From contig CM046296.1 in assembly GCA_025267735.1 (NCBI GenBank), forward strand, positions 21,230,464 through 21,294,463: DNA of 64,000 bases, in the 5' to 3' direction. Both the position numbers and the translations under genes were made by a program. How positions within the stretch are numbered: position 1 is the first letter of the stretch; each line of letters opens with the position of its first letter. Shown piece by piece: positions 24,401-39,400 of the stretch. The notes below the pieces were generated by a model, which saw nothing but the letters and a program-made list of their open reading frames with translations, searched no databases and had not been told where the DNA came from. This DNA comes from Mactra quadrangularis (lineage: Eukaryota > Mollusca > Bivalvia > Venerida > Mactridae).

Positions 24401-27400
24401 CACAATTAACACGAGATAATCAACTAAGAGATGGTGAATTAAATACATTAAAGATACAACTAGAATCTAGAGATAAAGCATTGAAGGTATTTATACTTTT
24501 TAGCCATTCATGTTTGAGCTTACACAATGTTAAGTGATAGTAGCACAATCAGTAGTTTGTCGTCGTACATTTGTAATTTGTTATAGCTTACAATTGCTTA
24601 CATGTACATTTTGATTATTGTGGACATGATTGTGTATAACAACATTTTATTATTTGTATTTATGGTACATGGAGGTCAGATGATTAGCTGTCTGCTGCCT
24701 ACACAGTTCCTGGGACACTGGCAGCAGATGACAATTAAATTATCCGAATTTGATTGATATTTGTATATATGTGCAAGGGCTGGTGGTCAAATAGCCTAAA
24801 AAATCATGGCAATAAAATTTGTGTGCTATATTTTAAGTTAATGAAAACAGGGCCTACATTGTGTATGTATAACTATTGATATGTTAATGACACACTTATA
24901 TTACTTATAATATATGTTATTATTTTAAAGGATATACAAAATGAGTTAGATTTAGCTTATAAAAGATTACAAGGTGATGACTCAGAAGACAGGAAACAAG
25001 AAAAAATAGATAAACTATCAACTGAGGTAATATATAAAATATTTTATTTTTTATATAATTATCAAGATTCTGTTAAATTGTGTATATTGTACTCTTTGAG
25101 TAGACAATTTTTTTAGCTCTCCACTGACCATTTTCTATAACGTATGACAATAAATACAATTTAGTTTGAAATTACTTTCCTTGGTTTTACAATGAGTCTA
25201 GAGCTACTTTGTTCAGCACAGTACATTATGTGGTGATTTTCTTCAAACTTGATAATACCATGCCTCTGTAGAGAAAATTGACTGAAGCTAACAGGTCACA
25301 AGTCAGACATAAAGCTGTTTAGCAAAATCTTCACAAATGAAAGTTCTGAATCTATTAGGTCTTTGTCTTGGGTAAGCAACAAAGGCTCATTGGGATTTTC
25401 TTTCAAATTTCAGTTCTTGTACTGTATTGTGTTCTATTTTACTTGTAGGTGAACAGTTTACAAATAGAATTACGACATGTCAGTGAGAGGTTTACTCATA
25501 TAACATCAGAAAATGAACGTCTATTATCAGAAAATAATAATCTTAAAAAGCAAGCCGGTACTCAGAAATCTAAATTAAATAAATTAGATCATTCAGAAAG
25601 CAAGGTAAGTGATTTTATAGTTCAGGTTATTGAGATTATAAAACCTTACCATCTCAGCTTGTTAGGCTATTGTTATACTCCATTGAAGATGATGTGTGTT
25701 GTATAAACATCTATAATAGCTGGCAACTTGACAGTGTTTACAGATATGATAAGTCCATCATTCAAGTCAAACAATTTTTATCTTACAGTCAACACCTTAA
25801 TTTTCATAATTACTTACCCAAATTTATTATGTTATATAGTTAAGGACTTAATTTTCACTGAGACCAAGTATGTAAAATAAGTTATTGCATATGTTACTAT
25901 AAATAGGGACAAAATTGACGTTGAAGTGTGCTAATATAGCCTCAATGTGGGAAATATATTCCAGTATTGAGCAAGTGTGAGAAATATCGATATTTGGCCC
26001 ATTTCCTAGTGTGCCAAAAATCAATATTGAGGCAACTTCCAGTCATTACGCACCTGCAGTCAGACAACGGCAGACTGTTGGCACGTGAAATTCGTTATGT
26101 AATTAGCAACAAGAAGCTATCCAATTTTACCACGTGTGTTTTTTTTTCATAATGAAATAAGATTATCAACAACAAGATTTACATTTTATAAAAAGCATTC
26201 CTTAGATTCCAAGGTTTCGGCATTGAAAAAACATAGCAATACATGTGACGTAACGTCTACGCGCAAAATACATCATTACATACAAGAGTCAACATATGCA
26301 ATAAAAAGGTTATGAAACATGGCAAGTGTGCCTTAAGTCGATATCGGCACACTTTCCTAGGCATTACCTAAGCAAGTGTGCCGATATCTTCCTTAAGGCA
26401 CACTTGCCCTGTTTAATAACCTCTACTTATTTTCTCTAGCCCAAATAAATTTTCATTAGTCTTTGGCTTTGGTTACCAGAACCATTTAGCAAATGTATTC
26501 TGTGACATATTGTTCTCATACAGACCTTCCCTACCCTATGATAATGTTGAATATATTATAAACATTGTAGGTGCTGCAACAATTACGTGATGAGCTCTCC
26601 GAGAAAGAAGGAAGATTAAGTGGTATAACTAAACAATTTGATGATTTAGAAAATACACTAGAAAAAACCAGACAAGATTTATATGTAGAACAAATGCATA
26701 CGTCTGAATTAGAAGCTGAGGTAATGTAGGAGTCTACTTGTTGGATCTACTCTTACAACATAATTGGTTATGTCACTTATTGACTGATTAAACTGAACTT
26801 TGAATATCTTAATCAGATTCAGCATATTTGTTTTTTGAAAACTAATTGAAAAAAAATGTTAATGACTTATAGAAGAATAATGTTAATTAGTGTATTATAA
26901 TGCTGCCATGATGAAAACATCATGATGGCCATTTTGGATTTTGTTCATATTGAAATTTATTATGGTTTTGTATTTTTGCTTGGGTAATGTTCAGTAAAGA
27001 CATAAACCATTTTATTTGTAAAAATCATTTATAACTATAAATTGTTTCAGTAGATAAAACTGGAAAATAAGGGCCCGTTTAGTGGCCAAGCAATGGAAAA
27101 TGGAAGTATGATATTCCTTGAAGCCGTTTTGGACCAAGTGGAAATGTATGGTTTATGGCCACATATACTGACTTTATTATAAGAAAAGTTTTTAAATGAA
27201 AATCCTTATATATATTTATATATTAATTGATATTGTATTTAATTTTTTCAGTGTGAAAGTTTACAGTTAACAGTAGCACAGAGAGCTCAGATGTTTGAAG
27301 CATTAAGTGGTTCAGAAAGAGAACAATTAGCTCAATATCAAATACTCAAAGAAACTTTAGATAATGTTAGTCAGGAATTAGCACAGAAGCATGCTATGGT

Positions 27401-30400
27401 AAATTATAAATCTTACCTCTATTGTCACATTACATTCCTTAAGTAATCATTAAATGATTAAATATCACTCACCATTTCATGAGTCAGACCTTTGGGTGAT
27501 TTGCATTATCTAATCCACACAAAATAACAAATAAATTATTTAACCTTTTTATATACTTTCTACTTTGTAACATCAAAGTAACATGGAAACTCAAAAAAAA
27601 TTGTTTAAAGGAGAGTATATGGGATCTGCTATCATATCTAAGCTAAATGAAACTAAGCCTGTCAGGAAATCAAACCTATGACATCTCAATCAGTAAACTT
27701 GTGCACTACCGACTGAGCTAGCTGGATGGGCAAGTATCACACAGTTGAGATGAATGCCTTGATACCAGCAATCACTGTGATAAGTTTAATAAAAGTTTAG
27801 ACTTTTTTCATTGGCAGATTATTTCGCTAGATGTAAATTTAAGTGGATCACGTGATAAATGTATAGAACTTGAGGAGGAGGTTAGAAGATTACGTAAAGT
27901 AAAACATGGTGCTAATGATGATGATGACGATGATGATCACGACAAGGAAACATATACTGAAGATGAACAAAGTTCGGTACATCAACTAAAGATTAAAGAA
28001 TTAGAAAAAGAAAGAGGTTTATTGAAACAGGAACTTGAGGTATGTCTTGTCAAAGCAGACTAAAGTATAGTTTATACAAAATATGTTGCATCTTCAGTAC
28101 ACTAAGTCATTTTTTCTAAAAACCTTATGACAAATATAATTGTTTATCGAAATCTAAAAATGTTCACAAAATGAATTCAACTTATTCCCATCAATTCCAA
28201 AGCAAGCAAAATTTATGCTGAAATGTGTAAACTTTTTGAATTCCATTACCATTGTAGATTTCATATCCAAACTGCTTATGTGTATAGTTTGACCCTGACC
28301 TGACCTTTATGCAAGAATATTCATAACATTGAATACGAATGTAGTATTTAATGCTCAATTACACCGTGGTCGTGAGGATTACGTGTTGAAATAAACATAT
28401 TATATAACATATTACATAAACATATTAGTTCAATTTTACAATCACTGCCAGAGTGTAGAATAGGCGTGGTACTGATTTTTGTCGGGATATATGTAGATAA
28501 CTATTAGATGGAAAAGTGTAAGGTCAGATTGGGGTCAAGCTTTATGCACTATACCTTTAAACACTGCTATATACACATAGTAAATGCTTAAGTTATTTTG
28601 CATTATGAGCTCCCATAGTTATATTTGATTTATAACCTGACATTGTTTGATGTTCTTACAGCAAGCATACAGTGCAATACAAGCCTCAGAGGAACAATAT
28701 CGTACATTACAAACTGAGAGTACACAATTAGAACAAGAATTAGTCAAAGAAAAAACTGTTATATTACAATTAACTGCTGAGAAAGGGGAAATTGAACAAC
28801 ATTTAGAAGTAAGTCATTATCTTTATTTGTTGATATCCACTATAAACCCATGTAGTTTAATTCTTAAACCATGGGCAATCCTCACATAGTCTCACATGTT
28901 TGCTATATGCAAATATAAGGAATGATATACAGTGAAGCCATGAAATTTTTCCAATACACTTCTATTTCACTTTCCTGACCTTATTTTACTGTACCAAACA
29001 TGTTTAGGATTCATACCTGAGCAAAAATATGAAATAGTAATTGTTTAGATATTGTTTGTCTTAAATATTCCTTAAGGTAATTAATAATGAATTCATTATT
29101 AAAAAAAAAATATCATTACTGCAGGTTGAAAATATTTACATATCATAAAATGCTACTATTGTGTTTTACAAACTTAGTGTACACACAACTAGACAGGACA
29201 GAAACTTTCAACATCATTAAGTGTCAATCTCAATAATTGAGATAAATTAAGTTGAATCATTTTGAAATTATGTGACGTGATGTTTCAGTTATAGATCAAT
29301 GTATTTTTGTTACCTATTTCACAGGAGCTTGCAGAGGAGCATGATGCATTGATACAAGAGAAAACCCAAGCTGAGGATGATCTTATAAAACTAGAAACTA
29401 AATTACAAGAAATCTTACAGAAATATGAAACACAAGCTAGAAAACAACATGGAAACTTTGAACAAGAATATCCTAACCTACCACCTGAGGCACATAAGGT
29501 AGGTCCAACTATGTAATGTTTAACACTTATGTTTTGTAGGCATTTGACTGGTAATCATTCTATCCAAAATCTGCATCTTTGTTTCCTGTAGAAAAAAACA
29601 CTCGGTATTTCTTATGCTTTATGCTGCCTTTTTGACAATTTCTTGGTCATATGTCAGTGGTCAGTTAATCTACTCACTGTGCCTGGAAAGGCTAGATCAT
29701 TTTACCAAAGCTTTTAATCAACACTAAGCATGTTAGTGGCCAACAACTGCCCTACTTTATACAGAGGTAGGTGAGAGAAATACATAACAATAAAAATTAT
29801 GTCATCATCAAACTTCATGAAGATATGTAAGTCCCACTGGCAAATTGAACCTATGATCCCTAGATTTGTAGCCAGAATGGCCACTGACTGTGTTAACTTT
29901 ATGTTTTTTTTAACGTATTAGGTTTACAAGTACCTCTCTTATGAGGCATACAAAGTAGGGTTTATTAATTGTAGATATAGATTGTTATTGTGTAAATTAA
30001 ATAATGTTTAGTGGTTTTCTGTTCCTACATGCATAATTGTATATATTATTACAATGTTACATAACAGGTTGTCTCAGAATTAGAATCAGTTAAGTTATTG
30101 TTAGATGGTAAAGAAAAAGAAGTCAATATGTTAAATGATAAACTAGCGTAAGTTATCCCTGTTATATATTATTGACATTATTTTTATCTACTTGCCATTT
30201 CTATTTCTTTAAATATGATTGTCATATTTTTTGTTAATTTAATTCTAACAGAAAAAAATGTTTAGCAGGCAATTTTTCATCATATCACTCTATTATTAAT
30301 ATGTATTGTGGGGGAGATTGTGAGGTTTGCAATGTTCTTATACTCAATGTCAAATTGTAATATGGTTTTGAAGCTTGCAACTTTAGATAAAAAATTGTGT

Positions 30401-33400
30401 CTTGAGCCCTTCAAAGTGTACAATGTATTTTACTATAACAGAATTGTTATATATTTTTTCAGACGTCATAATATAGAGACAGAATTTCTACATCGTAAAG
30501 TAGAGCTGGTTCATAATGACAGTATAGCTAACAGAGAAGATGTAGCTAGGATGATTTCAGAACTAACTTTAAAGGTGAACTTTGTTTTCTCTCTTTTTTT
30601 GTGGAAAAAGAACTAAGAATATTGTGGTGCAATGTGGTCCTGTTGAGTAAGATGTAAAACTCAAAATCTTAAATACTTGCTCTGTCATCACATTAAATTT
30701 TCACAGGAAATAATTATGTAGATTTATCATATTTTATTGTGAAAAGCAAAGATATTAAACTAACATGACTGAATGGAATAAATAATTTTTTTGGTCCAAT
30801 TCAATTTTCACTAGGACAGGGTTTTGGTCTAGTGTCTTAAAAATGATGACTGCTTGCTTGAAGCTATATTATTGACAATATGTTTTTTGTTATTTTAGAT
30901 GAAGGAAGCTGTATCAACAAGGGAGGTAAATCAGTTTTTAGTCGGTGAGAGGACTAAATTACAGAATGAGAAATCTCATTTAGAAAAAGAATTAGAAATG
31001 GAAAGACAAAATAATGATCAAAGAAAGAAAGAGATTCAAGAAGTTATTAGAAAGGTGAGTTGTTCATTATATTCATTTCTTAATCTATATAGAATTCTAT
31101 CAAAGCTGATATTTACACATCAATCTTATAGTGACTTTGTTATTGTGGTCCAAGCAAGCAATATACAGCAGAAGTGAGCATTTTCTTTAACTTTGATCGA
31201 AAAAATTACCTGCACCTGTGACATTTCTGCTGAATCTGTACTCTAGTGTATACAGGCTTCAATCATTTATTAGTTTTGATTTTTCTCTTTGTTGTTGGAT
31301 AAATTTCTGGTTTAATCCAATTAAGCTTGCATGTTTGTTTATGTGTACTGGTAAATTTTATCTTAATTGATATATTACAGATTGAAAAAACTGAAAGTAG
31401 TAAAAAATCATCAGATAAAAATGTCAGAAATAAAGATAATGCAATAGTTGCCTTGGAAACAGAATTAAATGGTTGTAAACAAGAGCTCTCTACTTTGGAG
31501 ACAGAAAACTCACAATTAATGAAGAAAGTGGAACATTTAAGTGAAGATGTTAAAAATCTTACTGGTATTAATACAACGTTAGAAAATAGATTTGAAATGG
31601 AGAAAAACGCAGTAAGCATATTTATAAGTTTTGATTTTCAAATTTTGTGAAATTACTTCTGTTACAAAAAAAAAAATATGCATTTAATTTGTAGGTGAAT
31701 AGAAAAGAATGTAATTTACTTTAATCCAACTTTGGTTATTTTTGTATTCAGCCATATTTATTGAAATATGATCCACTGGTCCTTAAGTTAGAGTGTCAAC
31801 TGTTGGAGCAGTTAGAATACTGATTGCTGAATTCCAAACTGTGTTTTATTTACTTTAGATCATGATTGGTTGAAATTTATTTTTGTATTTAGTATTAAAA
31901 CAAAATATCATTAAAAGGTTCACATCAAAGTTCCAAATGTGGAGCCTTGTAAAATAAAGTCTTTATTAATATTATAATTATTAAATCTTTGTACAAGACA
32001 CTTTCAGTACATTTATCTTATCACTGGTATTTTAGTTGTCTGAGGAGAAGAATAGTGTATCTAAATGGAAGGAAGATTTTACTCAGTTGTCACATGATTA
32101 TGAACTATTACAACATGATCATGCTGTATTATTAGAGAAATATCAATCTGAACAACAAACTGTAGCTAATTTAAAGGTTTGTCTTACTGTATCTACAGTT
32201 GTATACATGTATGATAGTGTGAAAGATTTTCAGTTTTCGTCTGAAATTGAAGTTTTTAAGGCTTTCAAAGGCACTTTTTTCTAAATATCTTCCTGTAGAA
32301 TTTTTTACTACAACTTATGACTATAGACCTCAAACATGATTATATTTGCGGCTTTGTTTTATTATTTTACATCTGTTGAAGGGCATGTTGCTATTGTTTT
32401 TTGTATGCACAATTTTATCACCTAATTGCAGAACTACTTTAAACTTTGTATTCAATGTCATGAGCATTGCCACTAATGAAAGTCACCAGTCATTGCCTTA
32501 ATTTTTAAAGAGCAATTACCCTATTCATTATGTTATATACATGTAGTGAAGGCAAATTTATTGACCAGTCTGACTATAAGAAATAAGTAATTTTCACTAG
32601 CCCAAATCAATTTTCACTGGTCCCTAGCTGCAGATTACAGGGTTATGGCAATGATTGATATGTTTTGAACTAATGTATGTTATGTTGTGGATGTACTTAC
32701 AGAAAGATTTAGAAGACTGTGAGATAGAGATCACATCATTAAAAGAAGAATTATATAATACAAAAGCTGACAGAGATACTAATAAAGGTCAATTATTGAT
32801 AACTAAAGACACAGTACAAAAACTAACACAAGATAAAGGAAATATTTATCAAGGTAATTGTCCTGTAGTTATCTCCCTTGTAGCTGTCAATATTCTAGTG
32901 TAGTGGCTTGTATAATAGACTTAGGAGAAGTATTCACATCCCCACTGAAGGGTGCGAACGTATTGATAAAGTAAAATGTCCAGGAAAAATGGTTGGATTT
33001 AATTCAGTTAGCTATGGTAAACAACTTAAAATAAGTTGATAAATAGATTGATATTAAAATAAACAAACACCCTGAAAGAAAATAGTATAATCTTTAAGTA
33101 ATTCAGTTACTAAACATAATTATTAGTATACTATATGGTTTACAAAAACAAGCATGTACCTTGTAAAATGAAAACATGTTCTTGATTCCATGTGGAAAAG
33201 AGTTATCTAATAACATAGCAAACTTACTTTGAAAGTACAAAAAGAGGCATTGTCAATTTAGCAAGGTTTACAAACTGTTATTTTATTCTGTAGAGTTTAC
33301 CATATTGAATGTATATTTTCTATATACTTGTAGATTATGAAGGAATGTGTAGATCACTAACAGATAAAGAAAGACAACTCACAGAACAAAGAGAAAGAAT

Positions 33401-36400
33401 GGATGAGAAACTAGAACATTTAAAACGTGAACATGCTCAAGAAAGAGCCAGACTTGAGCAAGATAAAAATACTGCAATCAAAGAATGTGAAATAGCAAAG
33501 TATGTGTACCTTTTACATGTAATACACTAAATAAAGATTGAATCTTATTAAATCAACTAACAAATATGATTAAATAAAGTCTAATTCTATTGTACCATAA
33601 AGATCTGCCATAGAGACCACCTTGGTTATTGCCAAATCATTTGATTTTTGACAATTTAAGTCCCAAATGATTAATTTGAGAAGGTGCCTATATATTTACA
33701 AAGACTGTTCTATTATTAAAATCATTTGTTTTTATGGTCTTAATAGTGGCTCTTTACTGTATGAACTTTTTTACAGGAAAGATGCCGATCATGCCAATGA
33801 ACAATTAAGACAGAAAGAAATACAACTTAATACATTTGGTAAAACATTACAAGATTTGGAAACAATGACAAGGTGAGAACTGTAGTATTTTATTGATATT
33901 TTTTTAGTGTGAATTTTTATTTGAACCTGTTTAGCCTAGCAGATAGCATGTCTAGTACAAATACAGGGATCATGGGTTTTGTTCCTTGACAGTGCCACAT
34001 ATCTTTGTGGAGTTTGGTTATAAGACATTTTCAGCTTCATTCTTTTATCTACCTCTTTATAAAGTAGGGCTGTTGTCAACCACAAGTTAGGGTATGCTCT
34101 TAGTACATGGTTAAAATCTTGTGTCCAGATATCTAGACATGTCTTTGGGAATGTGAGGATGACTGACTATCATAATATGACTGAAAAAATGTGGAAACAT
34201 ACATTTTACTAGTATTTACTTTATTTTGCAAGTGATAAAGGTTATTGAATTTTAGTATTCTATTAATGCTAATTTTTCAATTCATAGAATCAAACAACAA
34301 TTAGAGGCACAAGTTCAACAGTTAGAATCATCTACTGGAGATTCCAAGCTGATTTTAGAAGGTCAAAGAAAAGAGCTTATGTCTCTGAATGAAGCTCTAA
34401 CTAAACAACAACATAAAGCTTCAAAATTAGAAGCTGAAAATACGACACTACGAGCCGACATGAAAGCTCAGAAAGAGGCTGCTAATAGAGAATCAAGGGA
34501 GCTAAATCTGATGATAACTGAGCTGAAATCACAACAAGAGAATGAAAGACATTATCTCAATGATAATATAACACAGGTAGTTATATACAGCATGTATAAA
34601 AATAGAAGCAACATAATTATTGTGAGCAGAGCTAAATTATCTAATTCAAAGTTAAGATATTTGATAATTATTGGATAGCCATCTTTGTGTTGTTCAAATC
34701 ACATGAAAAATGTTTAGTTTTATGCGCATGTATTTTAGCTCAATTGTGCAACAAGTTTTTCAAAGTACTCGCCCTCAAGAGTTCTTCATGGTCCCCAAGT
34801 ACTTAGCTAGTCGGATAACTTTTCTTGCTCAAGGAAACAATTAGTTAGATTTATAATATGATTTGAACTCACTCTGAGCTAGCTATCCAATGATTACCAA
34901 ATTATAGAAAGCTACTACTGCTCTTTAATCGTGTCCCATTAACTCTCTATGCATTAAAGAATACTTGCAACATGTAGTATAACATGCTGTCTATGGACAA
35001 TTCAAAGTTAACTCTCTAAATCTCTATTTTTTAGACACAAACCAGACTACGTACACTAGAAGCCAGTCTTGCTACTGCTGTAAATGATCGTGATTCATTA
35101 CAAGCTAAATGTTGTCTACAAAGTAAAACTATAGAAGATTTAGAAAGTAAATTATCTGATGAAAGTACTGGTAGAAGATTAGCTGAACAATCTGTTGGTA
35201 GTCTGAGAATACAACTTGAAGATATGAGAAATGATAAAGTATGATAACTTGGTTTTTGTTTGTTCTTTTCACTGGACATTTATTTACCAGCCCTTTCCCT
35301 TAAGAAAATTTCCTACTTATTGTTCAAGTTTTCTGAAATGTGTAGTTAAATTTGGAGTGATCATCACCTTGTAGAAGGATAAACAATTGTTAGTAAAGAA
35401 ATTACTTCAGAAAATGTGTTTAGTGGGCAGGAGGCTTACTTAGAAAAATAAACAATTTAAAAAGCCATGAAGAAACAAATCTTAATTCCATTGTAATTAT
35501 TATTGTTATTTTAACTAAGTCAAACAGTTTTCATTTGATCAATACTAAACCCTCTCGGCATGTGTGTCATCACCATAAATTAGGTGAATTAGAGAACCAG
35601 GCGGCCGTAACGTAGTGGTTAGAATGTCTGACTTTGAATCCAGAGATTGCGGGTTCGAGCCTGGTCGCGGTAGGTCATACCCTGTATATGAGTTGTCGGC
35701 CTCGTGGTAGGGTAAGTTAGTAATGGTGATAGAAAAGTGTCCAGGAAACCTATAGTAGGAAGAACTGGCTGGATATGACCTAAATATGTGTTGAATACGA
35801 CTTTAATAAAAAAAAGAACCAGGTCAATCTAACCAGAAGGTACCAGAGTTATGGCCCTTGTATTGAGTAATGTCTCAGTAAACAAAAACATTTTATGACA
35901 TTTTGATGTCTTGTCATCATTGTATGTTTGTATACAACTACTTTCAGAATGTAGCTGAAGCAAGATTTGTTGAGATGAAAGATCAATTAACAAAAACAGA
36001 AGAGAAATTAGAGAAGACAGTAGAGAATACACAAAGTTTAACTACACAATTACAAGAAGTGAATGCTGTATTTCATACAAGTAGATCTAATGTTAAAGCT
36101 AAATCTGAACAAGTTGAGGCTCTTGAAGTAAGTTTAACCATTCTCTATGTTTAGTATATACATGTTTTACATTAAAGATGATTTCTACTGTTTTATTTCT
36201 TTCCATGATTGTTTCGATTGATTCATTTTTTGTAGTTTGATTTTTGCTGAGTTAAGATAAAAAGAAAAGAAAGGGGTTACATATTTTTTTAATGACACAC
36301 TTATTTTTAACCATGTTTTCCAATATTAACAGTTTTCATATATATAAGTGACATGGTATTGAAATATTTCAATTATTATGCAATTTTGAATGTAATGTTG

Positions 36401-39400
36401 TGCAAAATTTGTGTTGTGTTACCATTTAATCATGTATGATTTCTTAATAAATTATTACTATAATAATTTTTTTCTTTCATTGCAGAAAGAAGTAAATAAT
36501 TTAAAACAAATGTTAGAGACACAGAAACAAAGTCTAAATGGTAAAATGAAGAAAGCTGCTTTAGAAACAAAACAAAAACTGTAAGTTTTATACCAGGTTC
36601 ATCTTCCTTTCACCTACATGATTGTGTCAACATGTATGTGTTTTATTATGATTACATTAACTAGTTACTTAGGTGAGTTCTATGACAATGAAATGATATT
36701 GAAAAAAACAAACTCTCGGACTAGCTTTTATTATGCCCAGATGACCACAAAAAATTGAATGATATTTGAATTTAGAAATTCAAAAAAATATTTTGTTTAA
36801 CAAGCTATAATAGTGATACTCCTATTGTATTGGGAGTAATTGTCAGTTCCTGATAGGAAGGAAATAAAATATTACATGATAGTTGGTGAGGTGAGGGCAC
36901 TGCCATAAATGACTGAAAAAAAAGTTAAAGCTTTATCTAATAAAAATAATTAGCTGTGATTGTGTCTTTTTATTGTTATTCAAAATGAACAGAAGTTCCT
37001 TTTCTCCACTTTATATTAAGAGTTTTCAGGAATTCACCATGGTATATAAACACATGTAGACAATGGTATATAGTTTATACATCAAGTTTAAATAAAGTTT
37101 TGTTAGTTTTATTGTTCTCTTTGTGTCCTTTTATTGAATTATATCTTATATGTTGAAATTGCTGTTGGGATTATATTTTCTTTCTTAAGTGAAGGCTATT
37201 ATATTTCTGCAGACAATGTTTTTGAATATATTTCTGTTATTTTCCTTTTACATAGTTCCTGCACATTGACCAATAAATGCAGGAATAACTGTAGAAATAG
37301 TTCAAGAACTCACTGATTAGGTTCCTGCAGTAATTTCTTCAATTTCTTCTTGTTGAGTAGTTTTGTTTGTATTTTAGTTGGAGTTAGTTTTAAAATCTTT
37401 ATCATTCTATTTGAACAGGAGTGTACCCTTCTTCAAATACCATAATCAGCATTGATAAGTTTATCAACATATGACTTGAAGTATATTCATAAATAAGCTT
37501 TAATTTTAGTTAAATAATGTGTGGTATGCATGGTCAGTGTTTCTCAAAATTTCATTCATCCAAGAACTCTAGGTGGTCACTGTATATTAGACATTGATTC
37601 ACTTGTATTATGGTTCTAAATCGATGTTTCAGCAGATACAAATGATATGAGAACAGCTTTGCCATCATGTATATGTGCAAGAAATGAATACTCCTATTAT
37701 ACTATAAGGGATAGAATTCACAACAAACTTTCCTCCCCACTGGGCATTTGGTCCAGCAAAATGTAATGGCTGTAAGAAGTTAGTGGACCATTTGGTGGAC
37801 CACTTACATTCTTGAAGTCACTGGTCCAACTACAATTTCAGTGGACTTGGTCCACTTTCTGAATTCTTATACTGAAGAAATGCTTATTTATTGATAATTA
37901 TTATTTCAGTGAATGTATGGAAGAAGAAAAAGATAAATTATTGATGCAAGTACAACAACTTTCAGCTAATGTAGATTCCTGTAGAGAACATATAGCTAGT
38001 AAAAATAAAGAAAATCTTAAGGTTAGAATTTTGTCAATTTCATTAAAATCAGAATTACATGGGTGAAAGTTTTCAGTATTAATACTGATGTCAGTATTTT
38101 TTCTTAAAAAAGATTACTGTCTATTGTCTATTTCAATATTTTGAATGTAGGTTGTCAGTATTTAAAAAAAAAATTCATCATCCCATGATATTGTGTATGT
38201 TTGTACATGTACAATGTACTACTACTAAAGGATTGGATGGTCAGGGTTAGGTTATACTGACTTTCATGTCAGTTTTGAATGCTGTGCTTCCACTTGACTA
38301 AGGTGATGCTATTCTTCCCCAATGGAATTTCCAAATCCATGAAATAACAGCTTTATTGTTTAAAAGTTGGCTTTCTTGTCAAAAAAAAATAAAGATGTTA
38401 TTTCTGGGTGTGAAATATTTCTGCATATTATTTCTAAAAACTTTCTGCTAACTCAGGAATGACTGACATGTATAGATATAGTTTTGTAAGCTAGAATAAA
38501 GAAACTGAAGACATTTGCTTTGTACATATTACATTGATTGCCATACTTTACAATTGGAATATTTTTATAATTTAGCTACAAGAAGACATTCTAACTTTAG
38601 AAGACAATGTTAGAGAAGCTAAATTAAAACAGAAAAGTGCTGAAGATACATTGAGAATAGAAACTGATAAACAAACAGAATTAACTGCCAGGTTTGAATA
38701 TTATTTTTATATAAGGCTGTGGTTAAATAATTGCTTGATCATCGTCCTTTTTGTTTTAACATTAAAACAGTGGGTTGGGAAATTTTATTTTATTCATATA
38801 TTTGAGAAAAGAAAGGAACACAATACTACTAAATACTGATTATGTTTACTTAGCTTTATGTAATATAATTATTTAACACATCATAGAATGAATTTAAGGA
38901 CATAATAACGTGATGATATACTACAAATACTTGTAATTAGAAAGGTAATTGTAAAGATGTCTAAGATTACAGCTATGAGGCTACTGATTTTGTGTTAAAT
39001 TATTCATATACTATCATTTATGATACCAGATCAAGGTTCTCATGAAAGATTGGATTTATCTAATTGTGTAGCCTTGTTAAATAAAGTTTTGTACCATTAT
39101 TATTATTGCCAATAATCCTATTCAAATACAATTTAGGCTTGAAATGGAAGGAAAATGGTAAGATATGAGCAATATTTTGTGAGGGAACTTGATTTAGAGT
39201 GACTTTTTTTACTTTATTTGCTTATTAGGAATCAAACTTTGTTCAAGGTTGTAGGTTTTCTATAGTCTTGCAACATTCCACTTATCTCTGTAAATTTCTC
39301 TAAAAAACAGATACAAATACTGAGCAGAGCCAGTAGTTAGAGAAATGTTTTTATATTTTTAGACCAATGCACGTAGTATTTACGTAGCTTTACACAATTT

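Noticed and set aside
35602..35680. tRNA-Gln gene
   Set aside because: A/B boxes and anticodon arm are present, but the acceptor stem does not pair. A SINE body, A-rich tail and target duplication show it is a retroposon.
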